The position numbers and the translations under genes are program-made. From positions 1 through 64,000 of the forward strand of contig QEUP01000017.1 of NCBI GenBank assembly GCA_003577145.1: a DNA stretch of 64,000 nucleotides. The letters run 5' to 3'. This DNA is from Acidobacteriota bacterium (GTDB lineage Bacteria > Actinomycetota > Acidimicrobiia > Acidimicrobiales > Microtrichaceae). How positions within the stretch are numbered: the first letter of the stretch is position 1; each line of letters begins with the position of its first letter. Positions 54,225-61,962 of this stretch are shown here, one piece after another. The notes beneath the pieces are model-generated. The model was not told the DNA's origin. It saw only the letters and a list, made by a program, of their open reading frames with translations, and searched no databases.

Positions 54225-55321
54225 CACTTCTCCAGCGGGGACGCCGAGACATCGCCCCCCGTCTCGTCGACGACGGACACCGATGTGACCAGTCGCTTGC
54301 CGTCGGGACAGCGCTGCACACCGACGAGCAGGTCGACGGCAGAGCCGAGCTGGGACCGGATCGCCGACAGCGGCAAGTCGGTGTCGCCGAGGAGGGTCAT
54401 CGTCTCCAGGCGTCGTAGCGCATCGTCGGGGCCGTTGGCGTGACACGTCGAAAGGGATCCGCTGTGTCCCGTGTTCATCGCCATCAACATGTCGAGCGTC
54501 TCGGAACCGCGGACCTCTCCGACGACTATCCGGTCGGGTCGCATGCGCAGCGCGGTGCGAAGCAGTTCGCGGGTCGTCACCGACCCCACACCTTCGCTGT
54601 TCTCGTGCCTGACCTCCAGCCTCACCATGTTGGGCAGGCCGAGCTTCAGCTCGGCGGTGTCCTCAATCGTGATCACGCGTTCGGTGGGGGGTATCGCCCG
54701 GGCAAGGGCGTTGAGGAGGGTGGTCTTCCCGGCCCCGGTTCCGCCGAAGACCACGATGTTGCGGCGCTCCCGCACAGCGGAGACGAGCAGGTCGCAGACC
54801 GAACCGCTGCAGAACTCGCTCAGTGAGAGCTGTCGCGAGCCGAAGCGGCGGATGCTGACGGCCGGCCCGTCGACCGCGAGCGGGGACACCACGACGTTGA
54901 CGCGGGAGCCATCGGGCAGCCGGGCATCGACGATAGGGGAGCAGCGGTCTACTCGCCGACCGAGCGGACCTATCATCCGCTCCACGAACTGCATGATCGA
55001 AGCCTCGTCGAGCTCGACTTCGGTCTGCTCGAGGCAACCCCGTCTCTCGATCCAGACCGGACCCGGACCGTTGATGAGGATGTCTGAGACGTTGGTGTCC
55101 TCCAACATCTCCTCCAGGGGACCGAGTCCCGAGACGTTGGCCAGGATCCGGCGCGTGAGCTCGCTCGAGGCTTGACGGCCGAGAAGTGGCGCTTCCTCGC
55201 GGACCGCTCGATGCACCAGTACCTCCAGCGACACTCCGCCCGAGAGTGCCTCTGGGTCGCTCATCAGACGCTTCGTGATCTGGCGCTCGATGACTTCGTG
55301 TTCGGGTTCGGACGAGATCAT
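54224..55321 (-). CDS. tadA: Tad pilus assembly ATPase TadA/CpaF
   Basis: This 365-residue secretion ATPase has DILINGPGPVWIERRG in its N-terminal domain, Walker A GGTGAGKT at 193-200, the Asp box TIEDTAELKL, Walker B RMRPDRIVVGEVRGSE, and the His box GHSGSLSTCHANG. It powers pilin polymerisation. It overlaps the TadZ-like gene by 4 bases. Confidence 0.92.
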   Translation of the reverse strand: MISSEPEHEVIERQITKRLMSDPEALSGGVSLEVLVHRAVREEAPLLGRQASSELTRRILANVSGLGPLEEMLEDTNVSDILINGPGPVWIERRGCLEQTEVELDEASIMQFVERMIGPLGRRVDRCSPIVDARLPDGSRVNVVVSPLAVDGPAVSIRRFGSRQLSLSEFCSGSVCDLLVSAVRERRNIVVFGGTGAGKTTLLNALARAIPPTERVITIEDTAELKLGLPNMVRLEVRHENSEGVGSVTTRELLRTALRMRPDRIVVGEVRGSETLDMLMAMNTGHSGSLSTCHANGPDDALRRLETMTLLGDTDLPLSAIRSQLGSAVDLLVGVQRCPDGKRLVTSVSVVDETGGDVSASPLEK

Positions 55322-55995
55322 CGGTGAACCTCACGAAGGGCGCGGTGGATCGATCGCGGCAGGCGTGACGACAGGAGGCCGGCATCCACCGCTCTGGCAA
55401 CGGCTGGATCGGCATCGATGCGGGCCCGGACCTGCGCGTCGAGCACGTCCTCGACGTCGACCTCGTCGAGTGCTCGACCCTTCTCGGCGATGACGATCAG
55501 ACCCGAAGCTCTCAGCCGTGTCCGCAGCGCCCGGCGAAGCGCCAGATAGCACGGCCGGGTCACCAGAAGGGACTCCTCGGCGGAGCCCGCCAATCGCAGA
55601 CGCAGGTCGGAATCCGGCGACTCGTCGTACTCAGGGCCGATGAGACCGACGTCGATCACCACGGCGCGGCTCTCCTCGGCCAGTAGCGCCGTCAACAGGT
55701 CTACCTGATGTCGCGGCCAACTCGCGGCGGTTCCCCGAGCCACCAGCGAGAGCCCTGTGGCAACCGGGATCTCGAGGCGGGCCAATGCATCGGCAGGCGG
55801 GGCCGAGTCGACCGCCAGCCAGTCGGTGACACCGTGGCGATCGGAGTCGGGCAGGCCGAACACGGCCGGCAGGTCGCCTCCGAGGTCGATGACCAGGCTA
55901 CCTTCGGGGTTGTCACGGGCCAGCACCAGAGCCAGGCAGGCTGCGGTGACAGTGGCTCCGGCACCGCCTTTGGCGGTCCACAGGGCGGAAACCAC
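55318..55995 (-). CDS. TadZ/CpaE-like MinD-family protein with defective Walker A
   Basis: The 225-residue SIMIBI-fold protein begins WTAKGGAGATVTAACLALVL. The first deviant-Walker Lys (residue 9) is kept, but the phosphate-binding Lys expected at 14 is Ala. VIDLGGDLPAVFGLPD and RAVVIDVGLIG follow the MinD/ParA strands. Like other TadZ proteins it may position the pilus machine without ATP hydrolysis. It is first in the tad operon. Confidence 0.75.
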   Translation of the reverse strand: MVSALWTAKGGAGATVTAACLALVLARDNPEGSLVIDLGGDLPAVFGLPDSDRHGVTDWLAVDSAPPADALARLEIPVATGLSLVARGTAASWPRHQVDLLTALLAEESRAVVIDVGLIGPEYDESPDSDLRLRLAGSAEESLLVTRPCYLALRRALRTRLRASGLIVIAEKGRALDEVDVEDVLDAQVRARIDADPAVARAVDAGLLSSRLPRSIHRALREVHR

Positions 55996-56094
55996 GGATC
56001 CCTCCGCGCGCGACGGGAATGTGCAGAGGGGGAAGGGCCCCTCACGTTAGGACCAACTCGGGTCTGGCGCAACAGGTTTCTCACTGCCGCGGCG

Positions 56095-56946
56095 ATGCAC
56101 GGTCGGACGGGTCCTATCCTCGGCTTGGTGGAAGCCGCCTTCTTCGATCTCGACAAGACGGTCATCGCCAAGGCCTCGATGGTCGCCTTCCACAAGCCAT
56201 TGCGCCGAGCCGGGTTCCTCAGCCGCAGACTCGTCCTGCGGGCGCTCTACGGCCAACTCGTCTACATGTACTTCGGGGCCGATGAGGACAAGATGGAACA
56301 GGTGCGGGAGCAGGCCCTCCGCGTAACGAAGGGCTGGGACCAGGCGGTCATCTCCGAGATCGTGGCAGAGAGCCTCGAGCAGGTGATCGAGCCGATCGTC
56401 TTCGACGAGGCGATCGACTTGATCGACGAGCACCAACAGGCGGGTCGCCGCGTGTACATCGTCAGCGCGTCCCCTGAGGAGATCGTGCTCCCCCTGGCTC
56501 GGTATCTGGGTGTCGACGGCGCCATCGCCACGAGAGCCAAGGTCGATCACGAGGGGCGCTACACCGGTGAGATGGAGTTCTACTCCTACGGGCCGAACAA
56601 GGCTCTCGCCATCGTCGAACTTGCTCGCCGCGAGGGAATCGACCTCGAGGGCTCCTATGCCTACTCAGACTCCGACACCGACATCCCGATGTTGGAAGTG
56701 GTCGGCCACCCGGTCGCGGTGAACCCCGATCGCTCATTGTTGAGGAAGGCCCGCGACAGCGGTTGGGAGACCGCCAGCTTCGTCCGACGGGTGCGGTTAC
56801 GCGATCGGCGTGCCGTCAGGGTCCCGCTGATCGCCTTGGGTGCAGGGACAGCGGCTGCTGCTCTCGGTGCGGGAGTGTGGTGGTGGGCAACAAGACGCGC
56901 AAGTACGCCGCCTGCCCGCTGGGGCCGACGGCGTACCGGTCACTGA
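56095..56946 (+). CDS. HAD-IB family phosphatase with C-terminal membrane anchor
   Basis: The nucleophile motif DLDKT lies at 18-22, with SASPEE (motif II), GPNKALA (Lys) and YSDSDTDIPML (motifs III/IV) behind it, as in SerB-like HAD-IB hydrolases such as mycobacterial SerB1. A C-terminal hydrophobic segment (PLIALGAGTAAAALGAGVWW) and an Arg-rich tail indicate membrane attachment. The ATG at 56095 is preferred; a GTG at 56128 is possible. The substrate may be phosphoserine, a lysophosphatidate-like lipid or another monophosphate. It is divergent from the tad operon. Confidence 0.85.
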   Translation: MHGRTGPILGLVEAAFFDLDKTVIAKASMVAFHKPLRRAGFLSRRLVLRALYGQLVYMYFGADEDKMEQVREQALRVTKGWDQAVISEIVAESLEQVIEPIVFDEAIDLIDEHQQAGRRVYIVSASPEEIVLPLARYLGVDGAIATRAKVDHEGRYTGEMEFYSYGPNKALAIVELARREGIDLEGSYAYSDSDTDIPMLEVVGHPVAVNPDRSLLRKARDSGWETASFVRRVRLRDRRAVRVPLIALGAGTAAAALGAGVWWWATRRASTPPARWGRRRTGH

Positions 56947-56990
56947 AGATGGCCGTGCCGACAAGGTCGACGGGCACGGGTGCGGCTACT

Positions 56991-57062
56991 TCAGGAACGC
57001 GCCTTCTTGATGCCAATGGCGATTACGGCAGCAAGCACGAGGAGGATGAGGATCTTCTTCAT
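56991..57062 (-). CDS. 23-residue basic membrane peptide
   Basis: The ATG at 57062 opens a frame of 23 residues: MKKILILLVLAAVI, a short hydrophobic centre and the basic end IKKARS. It has Lys at both ends of one helix, like the small single-pass peptides near tRNA genes in actinobacteria (the DLW-39 family), but the DLW tail is missing. It lies about 100 bases downstream of the selenocysteine tRNA, on the same strand. Translation is not proven. Confidence 0.4.
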   Translation of the reverse strand: MKKILILLVLAAVIAIGIKKARS

Positions 57063-57163
57063 GGCTCGCAGTGTAGTGACGAAGCCGGCCGGTTGGTCCA
57101 GCAGACTCTCGGTTTTTCGCGCGGCATTGACGACTCGGCCAGGGTCAGCCCGATTGACCGCAA

Positions 57164-57259
57164 TGGCGGAGGTGGACGGGAATCGAACCCGCCGGACGGG
57201 GGTCGCCCGTCCCACCCGCTTTGAAGGCGGTGGAGCCCACCAGGTGCTCGGACACCTCC
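57164..57259 (-). tRNA. selC: Selenocysteine tRNA (anticodon UCA)
   Basis: Read from 57259, the 96-base tRNA begins GGAGGTGTCCG and ends with CCACCTCCGCCA, so the discriminator G and CCA are encoded (57164-57166). The extended acceptor/T stack, the long variable arm GGGACGGGCGACCCCCGTCC, and the anticodon stem-loop CCGCCTTCAAAGCGG with TCA identify tRNA-Sec rather than tRNA-Ser. It implies that SelA/SelB/SelD and at least one UGA-decoded selenoprotein exist elsewhere in this genome. Confidence 0.92.
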
Positions 57260-57353
57260 AATGGGAGAATCTACTGCTGATCATTCAGGCGCTCGCACGA
57301 ACAACTCACCGCACCACGAAACGGATTCACTCGGACGCGCGCGGGGTCTCGTT

Positions 57354-57662
57354 GTGAAGGCACCACCGATTGCGGCCTGTGCGCTTCTGCTGTCGCTGCT
57401 GATGATGTCGGCACAGCCCGCGGCAGCGGTCGTCGATGCAGCCGGAGCCCAGCACCCCTCCAGCCCGGCTTCGTTCGATTCGACGACCTCGACCCAGCCA
57501 GGCCTCCCCGCACCAGACGCAGGAGACCAACCTGGTACCGAGACGACGGTTCCTGAACCAGCGACGAGCTCGGCGCCTCTGGCACTGGCCGCCCTCGGTG
57601 CGGTGGTCGCGATGGTCGCCGTGCTCGCCTTCACCTACCGGCGATTCCGCCCTGACGACTGA
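57354..57662 (+). CDS. Small surface protein with signal peptide and C-terminal membrane helix
   Basis: From the GTG at 57354, the protein has about 102 residues. It has a signal peptide (IAACALLLSLLMMSAQPAAA), a Ser/Thr/Pro-rich low-complexity ectodomain of about 50 residues, a C-terminal transmembrane helix (LALAALGAVVAMVAVLAF) and a basic/acidic tail. No LPxTG is seen. The function is unknown. It converges with the sigma gene 40 bases away. Confidence 0.6.
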   Translation: MKAPPIAACALLLSLLMMSAQPAAAVVDAAGAQHPSSPASFDSTTSTQPGLPAPDAGDQPGTETTVPEPATSSAPLALAALGAVVAMVAVLAFTYRRFRPDD

Positions 57663-57702
57663 GACGACGCAGCGCCGAAGTTGCGCCGGCGAGCGTCAGG
57701 GC

Positions 57703-58692
57703 TCACACAGCCAGCAGGTCGCGTGCGCCGGTATCGCTCGACGGGTGGCGCAACTTCGACATGGCCCGCGCTTCGATCTGTCGGATCCGTTCACGAGTCA
57801 GGTTGAAGTGCTCGCCGACCTCTTCGAGAGTTCGGGGTTCACCCCGGTCGAGCCCGAAGCGGAGCTTGAGGATCTCGCGTTCACGCTCATCCAACGGCGC
57901 GAGTAGCCGCGAGATCTCCTCGGGAAGCAGTGCCGTCGCGGCCACCTCGAAGGGCGACTCGGCCGAGCGGTCCTCGACCACGTCGCCGAGCTCGGCGTCA
58001 CCGTCCTCGCGCAGCGGCTCGGAGAGAGAAAGCGGCTCGGCGGCGAAGCGCAGCGCTTCGGTGACCTTGTCCTCGGGCATCTCCACCTCGCGGGACAGCT
58101 CGGCCAGGGTGGCGGGCCGACCCATCTTGAGCTCCAGGCGGGCACGAGCCTTCTGCAGCCGAGCGAGGGTGTCGCCGGCGTGAACGGGCAACCTGATGGT
58201 ACGGCCGGTGTTGGCGATTCCCCGGGTTATCGCCTGACGGATCCACCAGGTCGCGTAGGTGGAGAACTTGAAGCCCTTGCGCCAGTCGAACTTCTCGACC
58301 GCATGCATCAGGCCCAGGTTGCCTTCTTGGATGAGGTCGAGCAGCGGCAGCCCGGAGGCCTGGTACTTCTTGGCAATGGAGACCACCAGTCTCAGGTTGG
58401 ACTGGACGAAGGTGCGCTCGGCGTCCTCGCCTCCACGAATGGCTCTGCGCAACTCCCGCTTGCGGGCCGGGCTGATGTCACGGCCGGCCAGGTCGAGTTC
58501 CCGTCGGGCCTCGGTGCCTGCTTCGATCAGCTGTGCCAGCCGAACCTCGTCGTCCTTGGTCAACAGGGGGTACTGACCAATGTCTGTCAGGTACAGGCGG
58601 ACGAGATCTTCCTCGTCCCTTTCCACGCGCTCCTTGGGCAACTTGGACCTTCTTGTGGCTTTTGGGATGTTCGCGGTCGTTCGATGGGACAC
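57703..58692 (-). CDS. RNA polymerase sigma factor, principal/group-2 type (SigA/SigB-like)
   Basis: The 329-residue sigma-70 has region 1.2 (DLVRLYLTDIGQYPLLTKDD), region 2 (FVQSNLRLVVSIAKKYQASG, DLIQEGNLGLMHAVEKFDW, FKFSTYATWWIRQAITRGIA), region 3 and region 4 (REREILKLRFGLDRGEPRTL, FNLTRERIRQIEARAM). There is no long region 1.1, which favours a HrdB-like or SigB-like factor over the primary SigA, though the primary role cannot be excluded. It is transcribed from 58692, with a 181-base upstream region that contains a single GATCCCCTAC (58785-58794). Confidence 0.92.
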   Translation of the reverse strand: MSHRTTANIPKATRRSKLPKERVERDEEDLVRLYLTDIGQYPLLTKDDEVRLAQLIEAGTEARRELDLAGRDISPARKRELRRAIRGGEDAERTFVQSNLRLVVSIAKKYQASGLPLLDLIQEGNLGLMHAVEKFDWRKGFKFSTYATWWIRQAITRGIANTGRTIRLPVHAGDTLARLQKARARLELKMGRPATLAELSREVEMPEDKVTEALRFAAEPLSLSEPLREDGDAELGDVVEDRSAESPFEVAATALLPEEISRLLAPLDEREREILKLRFGLDRGEPRTLEEVGEHFNLTRERIRQIEARAMSKLRHPSSDTGARDLLAV

Positions 58693-58873
58693 GGATCGGA
58701 CACGGGCGCGACCTACTCACCGACCCCGCGCGAACAGTGCTCTACCTACGATACCGACCAGGTCAAGGGCCCCCACCCCAGGCCGATCCCCTACCGATAT
58801 TTCACGTTCAGTGATCACACCGCCGTAGTGAGTGCCCAATCTCGCTGCCAAGTCAGGGCATCGGTCGGTCAGC

Positions 58874-59431
58874 TCAGGCCAGGACAGCGGGGGCCGCTGC
58901 TTGCTCGCTGGCCGCCACGACGTCGGGCCATTTGAGGTCCTCGCCGCTCCAGAGCCGCTCGAAGCAGGCATCGGACACATCGCTGAACCCATGACAGTTG
59001 CGGAAGTGGTAGAGCCGTCGCTGGCGTTGGGCAGGGTATCCCATCCGCGCCAGGCGGCCCATGGCATAGGTGTCCCAGGCGACCCGCTGGTAAAGCGACA
59101 GGCCTTCTTCGAGTCCGGGCGCGCCGAAGGCGGGGTCGAGTCGATCGCTCACCTGCACCAGGAGCCTGCCGAGCACATCGGCGGTGGCCGTCGCGCTCAA
59201 CTGCTTCGGCCGCTTGGGGTCCTCGAGCGCGCCGCTCTCCACATAGATCAGCACCGGGTCCATGCCTCTCAGCTCGGCGATACCCAACGGCGACCTCTCG
59301 TTCACCTCTACCCTCGCGTCGAGATCGGCCGGCAATCCGATCCGCTCGAGCAGTTGGCCGGTGATGCGGGCGATCTCACCCGCATCGAAGTCGACGAAGC
59401 TGAAGCTCGCGGGCTCGACGACAACTGTCAC
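58874..59431 (-). CDS. Conserved-looking protein of unknown function in the ferritin-like cluster
   Basis: From the GTG at 59431 it has 185 residues: a beta-rich N-terminal half (VVVEPASFSFVDFD, DARVEVNERSPLG, DPVLIYVESGALED) and a helical second half (LSLYQRVAWDTYAMGRLARM, FRNCHGFSDVSDACFERLW). There is no signal peptide or membrane helix. I do not recognise a family. It starts one base after the stop of the ferritin-like gene and is probably co-transcribed with it. Confidence 0.55.
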   Translation of the reverse strand: MTVVVEPASFSFVDFDAGEIARITGQLLERIGLPADLDARVEVNERSPLGIAELRGMDPVLIYVESGALEDPKRPKQLSATATADVLGRLLVQVSDRLDPAFGAPGLEEGLSLYQRVAWDTYAMGRLARMGYPAQRQRRLYHFRNCHGFSDVSDACFERLWSGEDLKWPDVVAASEQAAAPAVLA

Positions 59432-59432
59432 G

Positions 59433-60278
59433 TCATTCCTCCAAGACGCTGCGGTTGGCGGCCTGCATGGCTTCCACCTCACGTCGCGCCTCGCTGGACG
59501 CCTCCGCTATCTCGTCGATCTCCTCGTCGGCAAAACCGGCCAACTCCCGGAACCGACGGGCCAGCCGGATGGGGCTGTCGTCCTCCTCGCCGCGAACGCC
59601 ACCCAACGAGAAGAGCTTGTCCACGACGTGCTGGAACTCGAGAGCCCGGTCGCGACGCTCGGGATCGTCAGCCGTGATACGCCGGAGCCAGTCGGAGCCC
59701 ATCTTCACGTGAGTGACCTCGTCGGCCAGCATCCAGTCCTCGCAGTACTCGAGGACGGGATCGCCTGCGCTCCCGGCGAACTCCTTCATGGTGTTGAAGA
59801 CGTCGATGGCCAGGCCTTCCAGTGCCCTGTTCACGCCGGTCAGCCGGAGAACGGGATCGGGATTGCAGGCCGCCTCGTACAAGAAGGTGGCCTCGGAGAA
59901 CTCGCCGATCTCGGTGCCCATCCACTCGGAGAGCTTCACGGATATCTCGACATGGCGGGCTTCGTCCCAGCATTGCCTCGCCATGTCCAGCTTCAGCTCG
60001 AAGGGCGCCTCGTCCTGCGCTGTGCCGATGTCGAAGTCCCAGCAGGTCCTGCCGGCTCCCTCCAGCGCCTGGACCTCGCCCATGAAGATGCCGTGCATCA
60101 ACCCTCGGGCGGCATCGGATTCCTCAGGGCTGCTCGGGGTGATCTTGATCCGGCCACCACGCGCTCCTCCGGCGCTCTCACGTAGGGCCGACCGAGGATC
60201 CTGCAATCGCACCATCGGGTCGACGCGGACGAATCGGCTGTCGCGTGCCAGATCCTCTACGGGAAGTGACTTCCTCAT
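59433..60278 (-). CDS. Ferritin-like (DUF455-type) putative diiron protein
   Basis: The 281-residue four-helix protein shows carboxylate/His iron-site patterns: FMGEVQALEGAGR (Glu), KLDMARQCWDEARHVEIS (ExxH-type DEARH), and, in the second helix pair, MLADEVTHVKMGSDWL (DExxH). The pattern resembles DUF455/MiaE-like hydroxylases. The ATG at 60278 overlaps the next gene's stop (ATGA); the longer upstream frame is excluded by that. The substrate is unknown. Confidence 0.7.
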   Translation of the reverse strand: MRKSLPVEDLARDSRFVRVDPMVRLQDPRSALRESAGGARGGRIKITPSSPEESDAARGLMHGIFMGEVQALEGAGRTCWDFDIGTAQDEAPFELKLDMARQCWDEARHVEISVKLSEWMGTEIGEFSEATFLYEAACNPDPVLRLTGVNRALEGLAIDVFNTMKEFAGSAGDPVLEYCEDWMLADEVTHVKMGSDWLRRITADDPERRDRALEFQHVVDKLFSLGGVRGEEDDSPIRLARRFRELAGFADEEIDEIAEASSEARREVEAMQAANRSVLEE

Positions 60279-60937
60279 ACGGGAACCTCCTCGCGGGTCG
60301 GTGCCCATGGATCCCCCAGCGTGCCGGGACCGACGAGGCCCCCGGCAGCCACCAGTAGCTTCTCGAGCTTGACCTGGTGGTCGGCTGCCCGCTGCACCTC
60401 GTCGTCATCTTCGAGCAACGACTCGATGAGCATCTCACCATCGCGCCAATCGTCGAACTCGTCCTGGAGTATGAAGTTCAACGACCTGATCGTCGGTGCA
60501 TCGGTGATCCTGCTCGTGTTGTTGAGATGGAAGGTGTAGGCCGCGATCTTGCGGGGAATCAGCACCCGGTACACTCCCACGAGCTTCTCGATGGTCAGAT
60601 CGGGTGCCTCGGGTTCGGTCAGGGCGTCGAAGAAGGCGACGATCCCGTCGTTGGGCGCCACGGTCAGGCGATCGGGATCCATCTCGCGCAGCTCCGGGAG
60701 ACGCTTGTGGAACAGCTCGGCGTGCCAGGCGTGGTGGTAGCAGTGGGTGCCGAGGCGCATCTTCACATCGAGCTCGGGGACCGTGGCCACCCAGCCGCCG
60801 AGCGCCTCGAACAGCCGGGTCTCGATCCATTTGTAGTTGCCCACGCGCCTCGCAGACGCTTCGACGTCGAAAGCTCCCGGTAGCTCTCTGCGGTCCCATG
60901 GCGCGAACGCCGCGCGCGGCTTGTCGGGATCGGCCAT
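60275..60937 (-). CDS. Second ferritin-like putative metal protein
   Basis: The 220-residue helical protein has NYKWIETRLFEALGGWV (Glu), then VKMRLGTHCYHHAWHAELFH with several His, and LQDEFDDWRDGEML. These are spaced like ligands of a four-helix diiron or related metal site. It is first in the minus-strand operon 60937-58874 and couples to the DUF455-like gene. No signal peptide is present. The 20-base palindrome at 61019-61038 lies 82 bases upstream of its start. Confidence 0.6.
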   Translation of the reverse strand: MADPDKPRAAFAPWDRRELPGAFDVEASARRVGNYKWIETRLFEALGGWVATVPELDVKMRLGTHCYHHAWHAELFHKRLPELREMDPDRLTVAPNDGIVAFFDALTEPEAPDLTIEKLVGVYRVLIPRKIAAYTFHLNNTSRITDAPTIRSLNFILQDEFDDWRDGEMLIESLLEDDDEVQRAADHQVKLEKLLVAAGGLVGPGTLGDPWAPTREEVPV

Positions 60938-61018
60938 CTGTTCCCCCTGTTCCGAATGGCTTCTTCGAGTGGCTGGATTCCACCGACCGGACCGATCGCC
61001 GGTCAGTAGCGATCGAGT

Positions 61019-61038
61019 GCGATAACGGTCGTTATCGC
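61019..61038. promoter_or_regulatory. 20-base palindromic operator candidate
   Basis: GCGATAACGGTCGTTATCGC consists of perfect 9-base arms around a central GT. It lies in the divergent intergenic region between the ferritin-like operon and the GntR/FCD regulator gene. The size and symmetry suit a dimeric TetR- or GntR-type repressor. Confidence 0.6.
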
Positions 61039-61115
61039 GGCAGTCTACCCCACCGTCAGGCCGCAGTCACCCCTCGTCAGTGGGTCAGTACCGAATCCAC
61101 CACCCATCTCCTCGA

Positions 61116-61139
61116 CTTGTTGGACAAGTGGACAAGTGG
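61116..61139 (+). promoter_or_regulatory. FadR/FCD-type operator plus ACAAGTGG direct repeats
   Basis: CTTGTTGGACAAG (61116-61128) has perfect 5-base arms and fits the FadR-subfamily consensus TNGTNNNACNA. It overlaps two tandem ACAAGTGG words (61124-61131, 61132-61139). It lies 21 bases before the ATG of the GntR/FCD regulator, so autoregulation is likely. Confidence 0.6.
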
Positions 61140-61148
61140 ACCCTTAGA

Positions 61149-61940
61149 ATGGCCGGCGTGGCTTTCGACGCGGTTGCCCGGCAGGATCTGGGCGAGCTGG
61201 TTGCCGACCAGCTCCGCGCCGCGATCCTGCGAGGGGAGTACGCCGTCGGTGACGTACTCCCCTCCGAAAAGGCGCTGGCGCTCCAGTTCGATGTCAACCG
61301 CACCACCTTGCGGGATGCGCTCAACGAGCTCGAGCACCTCGGCATGTTGGACCGGCGCCAGGGCACACGCGCCCGGGTGCTCGACTGGCGTCGCAGCGGC
61401 TCGATCGCGCTGCTCCAGCACCTGATCGAGATAGACCGCCAGCGCGAACACATAGACACCGAGATGCTCGTCACCCTCGTCGACGTCATCAAGGGCTTCT
61501 TCGGTGTGACCGTCGATGCTGTAATCGACCGGCACGAACCCGTCGGGGCTCTCCAATCGCGCCTGCAGGAGATGGAGGCAGCGGCCCGAGACGGAGATGC
61601 GTCCTCTGTCGAGGCCGGCATCCGCCATCTCTGGGACGCCCTGTTCGACATGACGGAATCGGTCGTGCTGTGCCTCCTGTGGAACACGTGCGTCCAGATC
61701 CTCGACAGCGAGCTCGACCCTGAACGCACCATCCTCAGCGCGATCGCGGCTGACATCGTCGAAAACGAAGGTCTGCTGATGAGCCTCCAGCGTCTCGTCG
61801 AGACGATCAGGGCTCACGACAAGGCGACGGCACGCGACACCGTCGACGAGGTCTTCTCACACGTCAAGGGCCTGATCCTGGCTCTGAACGGTGAGGAACG
61901 GTTGTCCGCCCATCACCGCGGTGAGATCGGTGAGGCGTGA
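61149..61940 (+). CDS. GntR-family regulator, FadR/FCD subfamily
   Basis: The 263-residue protein has a winged helix (LVADQLRAAILRGEYAVGDV, LPSEKALALQFDVNRTTLRD, ALNELEHLGMLDRRQGTRA). A helical FCD-like ligand domain with a FadR-like pattern (IDTEMLVTLVDVIKGFFGV; ESVVLCLLWNTCVQILDS) follows. FadR types often sense acyl-CoA. The ATG at 61149 is preferred; the open frame to 61080 crosses the operator. It is divergent from the ferritin-like operon and 22 bases upstream of another ferritin-like gene. Confidence 0.85.
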   Translation: MAGVAFDAVARQDLGELVADQLRAAILRGEYAVGDVLPSEKALALQFDVNRTTLRDALNELEHLGMLDRRQGTRARVLDWRRSGSIALLQHLIEIDRQREHIDTEMLVTLVDVIKGFFGVTVDAVIDRHEPVGALQSRLQEMEAAARDGDASSVEAGIRHLWDALFDMTESVVLCLLWNTCVQILDSELDPERTILSAIAADIVENEGLLMSLQRLVETIRAHDKATARDTVDEVFSHVKGLILALNGEERLSAHHRGEIGEA

Positions 61941-61962
61941 CCGAGAGAAACCCCCAGAATAG

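Noticed and set aside
58785-58794. Single GATCCCCTAC upstream of the sigma factor gene as a member of the box regulon
   Set aside because: No second box at 22-base spacing; kept only as a possible weak site.
60981-61148. Upstream extension of the GntR/FCD regulator to 61080
   Set aside because: The extension translates the operator region and has no family-like sequence; the ATG at 61149 fits the winged-helix start.
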